Below, one piece after another: positions 61,101-64,000 of a stretch of DNA of 64,000 nt (within the stretch, counting starts at the first letter, position 1; each line of letters starts with the position of its first letter). The position numbers and the translations under genes were made by a program. The notes below the pieces were generated by a model. It did no database searches, was not told the DNA's origin, and saw nothing but the letters and a program-made list of their open reading frames with translations. This DNA comes from Candidatus Zixiibacteriota bacterium (lineage in GTDB: Bacteria > Zixibacteria > MSB-5A5 > GN15 > FEB-12): positions 479,673-543,672 of the forward strand of contig JACZWU010000002.1 in the NCBI GenBank assembly GCA_022571985.1, written 5' to 3'.

Positions 61101-63314
61101 CTACATCATATCAAATGGGTCGACGTCGACTACGACTTTTATTCCTGAAGGCATCTTAAAGCGGCTCTCGTTTTCTTCCCAAACCTTGAGCATCTGCACG
61201 AATTTTACGACCTGCTTGGTTTTTACAAAGAGATGCCGCCTGAAATTTTTCCTTAAAAAATACATAGGGCAGGGCGCCGGGCCTAAAAGCTCAGCTTTGA
61301 GATGGCTCTTATCTATTTTGCTCTTAAGTGCTTTGCCGAATAAAAGCGCATGTTCTTCCAGTCTCAATTCATCGGTTCCTGAAAGAACAAAATTTATTAT
61401 TCTAGTGAAAGGAGGATAGTCGAATTCGCGTCGTTTCAATATTTCTTGTTTAAAAAAAGAGATGTAATCCTGTTTGGCAGCATTGAGTATGACATCTCTT
61501 TCGGGATAATAAGTTTGAATCAGCACCTGTCCCATATTATCAGACCTGCCTGAGCGGCCTGAAACCTGCAGAAGTCTTGAAAAGGATTTTTCAGTCGCTC
61601 GGAAATCCGGCAAATCCAGACTCTGGTCGGCAGAAAGCACACCTACCAAAGAGACCCCCGGCAAATCCAGCCCTTTGGTTACCATCTGCGTTCCCAAAAG
61701 CATATTTTGTTTTCTGGCGGCAAAGTCTGAGAGGATTTTGAAAGCTTTGGTTCTGCCTCTGGCAGAGTCGGAATCAAGACGTGCCGGCTTTCCTCGTTCA
61801 AACAAATATCCTAAACTTTCTTCCACTCTTTGAGTACCCACTCCGCGGTACGCGAAAGCCGTGGCGCCGCAGTTGGGACAGATATTATAATTCGGTTCCA
61901 CATTTCCACAATAGTGGCAGGAAAGTTTCTGTCCCGACTTGTGAAAAGTCAAATTTACTTTGCAGTCAGGGCACGATGGTACAAAACCGCAGGAGTCGCA
62001 TTTTATATAGGGAGAGTAGCCTCTGCGGTTTAGAAAAAGGATAATCTGCTGGTCCTTCGCCAGACGGTCCTCGATTTCTTTTTTTAGAGGATAGGAGAGA
62101 AAATTAAGGTCTCCGCCAAGTCGGTGTTTTTGCATGTCAATAATTTGAACTTTGGGTAAAGTTGCCTGTCCCGGTCTCTTGGTCAAGGTATGCAATTGGT
62201 ATCTGCCGGTTTTGGCGTTGTGGTAAGACTCAAGCGATGGAGAAGCTGAGCCCAGCATAATAGGAATGTCATTTATTTTCGCTCTCATTATGGCTGAGTC
62301 ACGCGCCTGAAAACGCGGAGACGGATTATCCTGCTTGTAGCTGTCGTCGTGCTCTTCGTCAACCACGATAAAGCCGATGTTCGGCAATGGCGCAAAAAGC
62401 GCGGAGCGCGGACCGATTGCTATTTTGTATCTGCCGGAGAGTATACCCCGCCAGCTTTCCATCCGCTCAGTATTGGTCATAGCTGAATGAATCACAGCAA
62501 CGGCGTCCCCAAAAAATCCTCTCAAGTAAGACAGGGTAGTGCCGGCCAGCGTTATTTCAGGAGTCAGCACCAAAACAGTTTTGCCCTCTTTGATGACTTC
62601 AGCTGCCAGATTGCAGTATACCAGTGTCTTGCCAGAGCCGGTCACGCCGTGAAGGAGGTGAACCCGGTGGCCTTTGCCTAGTGAAGGAACTATTTTATCA
62701 AAGATAACCTGCTGCTCGCTTGTCAGCGATATTTCTCTTACTCCCGATCGTCCTTTGATAAAACTTAAGGGAATTTCAGACTCTGAAGCTGTTGCTGATT
62801 CCAGAAAATCAGAGCTGCTGTCATCCGGCCAAATTTCTATAATGGCGTTTTCTTTTTTGAGCTGGTTTAAGAGACGGGAGTCAAACTGCCTGATAGTTTT
62901 GAGTGTCAATGCTGACAGTTTTTTCCCGGCCTCAACTTTCGGGAGGAGTTCTGGCGGGATAGATTTGGTTGTCTTTTGCCAGATGTAATGTGATGACTTA
63001 CTTTTTCTGATTGCCACAGGCAAAGCCATAGCCAGAACATCGGCCGGATTACAAAAATAATAGTCCGCTATCCAGAGACAGAGCAAAAAGAGTTCCTTTG
63101 AAAAAAGTGAGGAGTCATCAATTGTTCTGGCGATGCTCTTTATTTTAATGCCGGACTTTTCAGATGTTTTACCTAAGTAGAAGCCGATTTTGTTGTTTTT
63201 GCCAAAAGGAACCAATACTCGCTGCCCGCAGGCAAGCACAGGCGTATTATTCGGAACGGAGTATACGAACGTTTTCTTGAGAGGTCCGGCTACGGCAATT
63301 TCAGCAAAGTTCAT
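61101..63314 (-). CDS. priA: Primosomal replication protein N' (helicase PriA)
   Basis: DNA helicase that restarts stalled forks. The N-terminal 3'-binding domain is 'FAEIAVAGPLKKTFVYSVPN'. Walker A is 'LLHGVTGSGKTLVYCNLAAE', the DEAH-like motif 'FIVVDEEHDDSYKQDNPSPR', and the zinc module 'CDSCGFVPSCPDCKVNLTFH' with 'CHYCGNVEPNYNICPNCGAT' gives eight cysteines. Motifs V/VI appear in 'LLGTQMVTKGLDLPGVSLVG' and 'QVSGRSGRSDNMGQVLIQTY'. The 737 residues are normal. It is convergent with rplY; the terminator near 63.35 kb lies beyond its start. Confidence 0.96.
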   Translation of the reverse strand: MNFAEIAVAGPLKKTFVYSVPNNTPVLACGQRVLVPFGKNNKIGFYLGKTSEKSGIKIKSIARTIDDSSLFSKELFLLCLWIADYYFCNPADVLAMALPVAIRKSKSSHYIWQKTTKSIPPELLPKVEAGKKLSALTLKTIRQFDSRLLNQLKKENAIIEIWPDDSSSDFLESATASESEIPLSFIKGRSGVREISLTSEQQVIFDKIVPSLGKGHRVHLLHGVTGSGKTLVYCNLAAEVIKEGKTVLVLTPEITLAGTTLSYLRGFFGDAVAVIHSAMTNTERMESWRGILSGRYKIAIGPRSALFAPLPNIGFIVVDEEHDDSYKQDNPSPRFQARDSAIMRAKINDIPIMLGSASPSLESYHNAKTGRYQLHTLTKRPGQATLPKVQIIDMQKHRLGGDLNFLSYPLKKEIEDRLAKDQQIILFLNRRGYSPYIKCDSCGFVPSCPDCKVNLTFHKSGQKLSCHYCGNVEPNYNICPNCGATAFAYRGVGTQRVEESLGYLFERGKPARLDSDSARGRTKAFKILSDFAARKQNMLLGTQMVTKGLDLPGVSLVGVLSADQSLDLPDFRATEKSFSRLLQVSGRSGRSDNMGQVLIQTYYPERDVILNAAKQDYISFFKQEILKRREFDYPPFTRIINFVLSGTDELRLEEHALLFGKALKSKIDKSHLKAELLGPAPCPMYFLRKNFRRHLFVKTKQVVKFVQMLKVWEENESRFKMPSGIKVVVDVDPFDMM

Positions 63315-63342
63315 AAGTTAAATTAGTCAAATTCTCATAATA

Positions 63343-63376
63343 AAAAAAGCGGCAGGAGAATTTTTCCTGCCGCTTT
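63343..63376 (-). terminator. Rho-independent terminator after the TPR gene
   Basis: On the minus strand AAAGCGGCAGG-loop-CCTGCCGCTTTTTTT forms an 11-bp GC-rich stem followed by seven T residues. It lies 48 bases after the stop of the partial TPR gene and just upstream of priA, so priA has its own promoter. Confidence 0.88.
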
Positions 63377-63423
63377 AAGTATATAATTTTTATTAAGAAC
63401 TCTATATCACATAATAAGAGAAA

Positions 63424-63999
63424 CTAATTGCTGAGACGTTTGAGGTTTTTTTCAGCTTCGGCCTTTTTGGCAGCGCTGGCACGGGTTTCGACGTATAAGT
63501 CGCTTAGCCGCTCCCAGATTATTCTTCTTTCGCTGTCAATCTCAACGACTTTTTCATAAGCAATAACTGATTCCTTGAATTTTTGCAGGGTCAGCTGGCA
63601 GTCGCCCAGCGAAATCCAGTGTTCGATATTGTCCGGCTCCATAACTGACAGTTTTTCATAAACTTCAGCAGCTATTTTGTAGCGCCCTCTGATAAAACTT
63701 ATAAGGGCGTATTCTTCATGCCCCCTGATCGAATCAGGATTTATGGTTATGAGCTTTTCATAATAGGTTGCCGATTTATCAAATATTTCGTTGGCCTCTT
63801 CACGCATTGTAGCTGCCTTATCAGGGTTGTCTCCACTAATTTTAGAAGCTTTTTTCATTGTCAGACCGGCTTTTTGTCTGTAAAAATCACCAAGTCCGAC
63901 CAGCGCATCCGGGTAAGCAGAGTCAACTGCCAGCATCTTTTCAAAGACCGACATGGCCGAGTCCATCATATCGCAGCGGATATAACAGATTGTCAAATT
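63424..63999 (-). CDS. TPR-repeat protein (5' partial at the window edge)
   Basis: C-terminal part of a tetratricopeptide protein; the frame stays open to the window end, so the listed start (a TTG at 63996) is probably internal. About four TPR units are visible: 'DSAMSVFEKMLAVDSAYPDA', 'KSATYYEKLITINPDSIRGH', 'KIAAEVYEKLSVMEPDNIEH' and 'KESVIAYEKVVEIDSERRII', the classic 34-residue spacing. The last 25 residues are lysine/alanine-rich. Such repeats mediate protein assembly; the partner is unknown. A strong terminator follows. Confidence 0.8.
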   Translation of the reverse strand, partial: NLTICYIRCDMMDSAMSVFEKMLAVDSAYPDALVGLGDFYRQKAGLTMKKASKISGDNPDKAATMREEANEIFDKSATYYEKLITINPDSIRGHEEYALISFIRGRYKIAAEVYEKLSVMEPDNIEHWISLGDCQLTLQKFKESVIAYEKVVEIDSERRIIWERLSDLYVETRASAAKKAEAEKNLKRLSN

Positions 64000-64000
64000 A

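Overview
The window looks like chromosome of an uncultivated Gram-negative bacterium of the FCB-type radiation, most likely candidate phylum Zixibacteria or a close relative. This is an inference. It rests on the dockerin-like tail of the secreted subtilase (paired 'DLTFMVDYIFRGG'-type repeats), many lipobox and outer-membrane-type proteins, an LpxH-type lipid A enzyme, an OmpA lipoprotein, BatA-type VWA proteins, and TTCGAC..CTCAGG..GAC short repeats scattered between genes. Base composition is moderate, with a few clearly AT-richer genes that look acquired. No phage, IS element, CRISPR array or rRNA operon is visible; there is one tRNA (Gln, UUG).

Layout. 1-5.1 kb: end of an SppA protease, then an AlsS-like ThDP enzyme with an aldehyde dehydrogenase, then an ICMT-like methyltransferase overlapping a Rid protein. 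5.1-12.3 kb: DUF433-like regulator, endonuclease IV, membrane protein, YchF-like P-loop protein, Lon, NAD(P)HX repair enzyme. 12.3-15.5 kb: tandem family of small exported proteins (one copy truncated) and an OmpA lipoprotein. 15.7-20.3 kb: VOC protein, an AT-rich winged-helix plus TIR/deoxyribosyltransferase-like protein directly behind secA, and SecA. 20.5-23.5 kb: beta-propeller-like lipoprotein and a subtilase broken by a frameshift at its catalytic histidine. 23.6-30.2 kb: RsgA, a SIRT5-class sirtuin, a TPR/TonB-like lipoprotein, and a pyrK-pyrD-pyrF pyrimidine cluster. 30.2-33.4 kb: GNAT, small membrane protein, and an operon of a HIT protein with an unusual HTH protein fused to a degenerate aconitase/LeuC fold. 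33.8-38.0 kb: orphan DNA methyltransferase, LpxH, PurL. 38.0-43.0 kb: the conserved rpmE-DUF1385-prfA-(membrane protein)-prmC-nth cluster. 43.1-51.0 kb: minus-strand run of methyltransferase, flavoprotein, ABC-F, BatA-like VWA protein, degenerate peptidase-MA/TPR protein and ComB. 51.0-57.3 kb: a 24-bp minisatellite, GcvT, a UvrD-like helicase and aconitase. 57.4-61.0 kb: ispE-spoVG, a decayed partial duplication of that pair, tRNA-Gln, prs and L25. 61.1-64.0 kb: PriA and the end of a TPR protein.

Most of the window is housekeeping: translation termination (prfA, prmC), protein export and quality control (secA, sppA, lon), ribosome assembly (rsgA, rplY, rpmE), nucleotide synthesis (pyrKDF, purL, prs), DNA repair and restart (nfo, nth, priA) and lipid A/isoprenoid steps (lpxH, ispE). 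The most unusual items are the HTH-fused, apparently catalytically dead aconitase homologue at 31.3-32.9 kb; the short dispersed repeat that has entered the acnA reading frame and has also expanded into a 24-bp minisatellite; the decayed ispE-spoVG duplication; and the TIR-like gene coupled to the secA stop codon.
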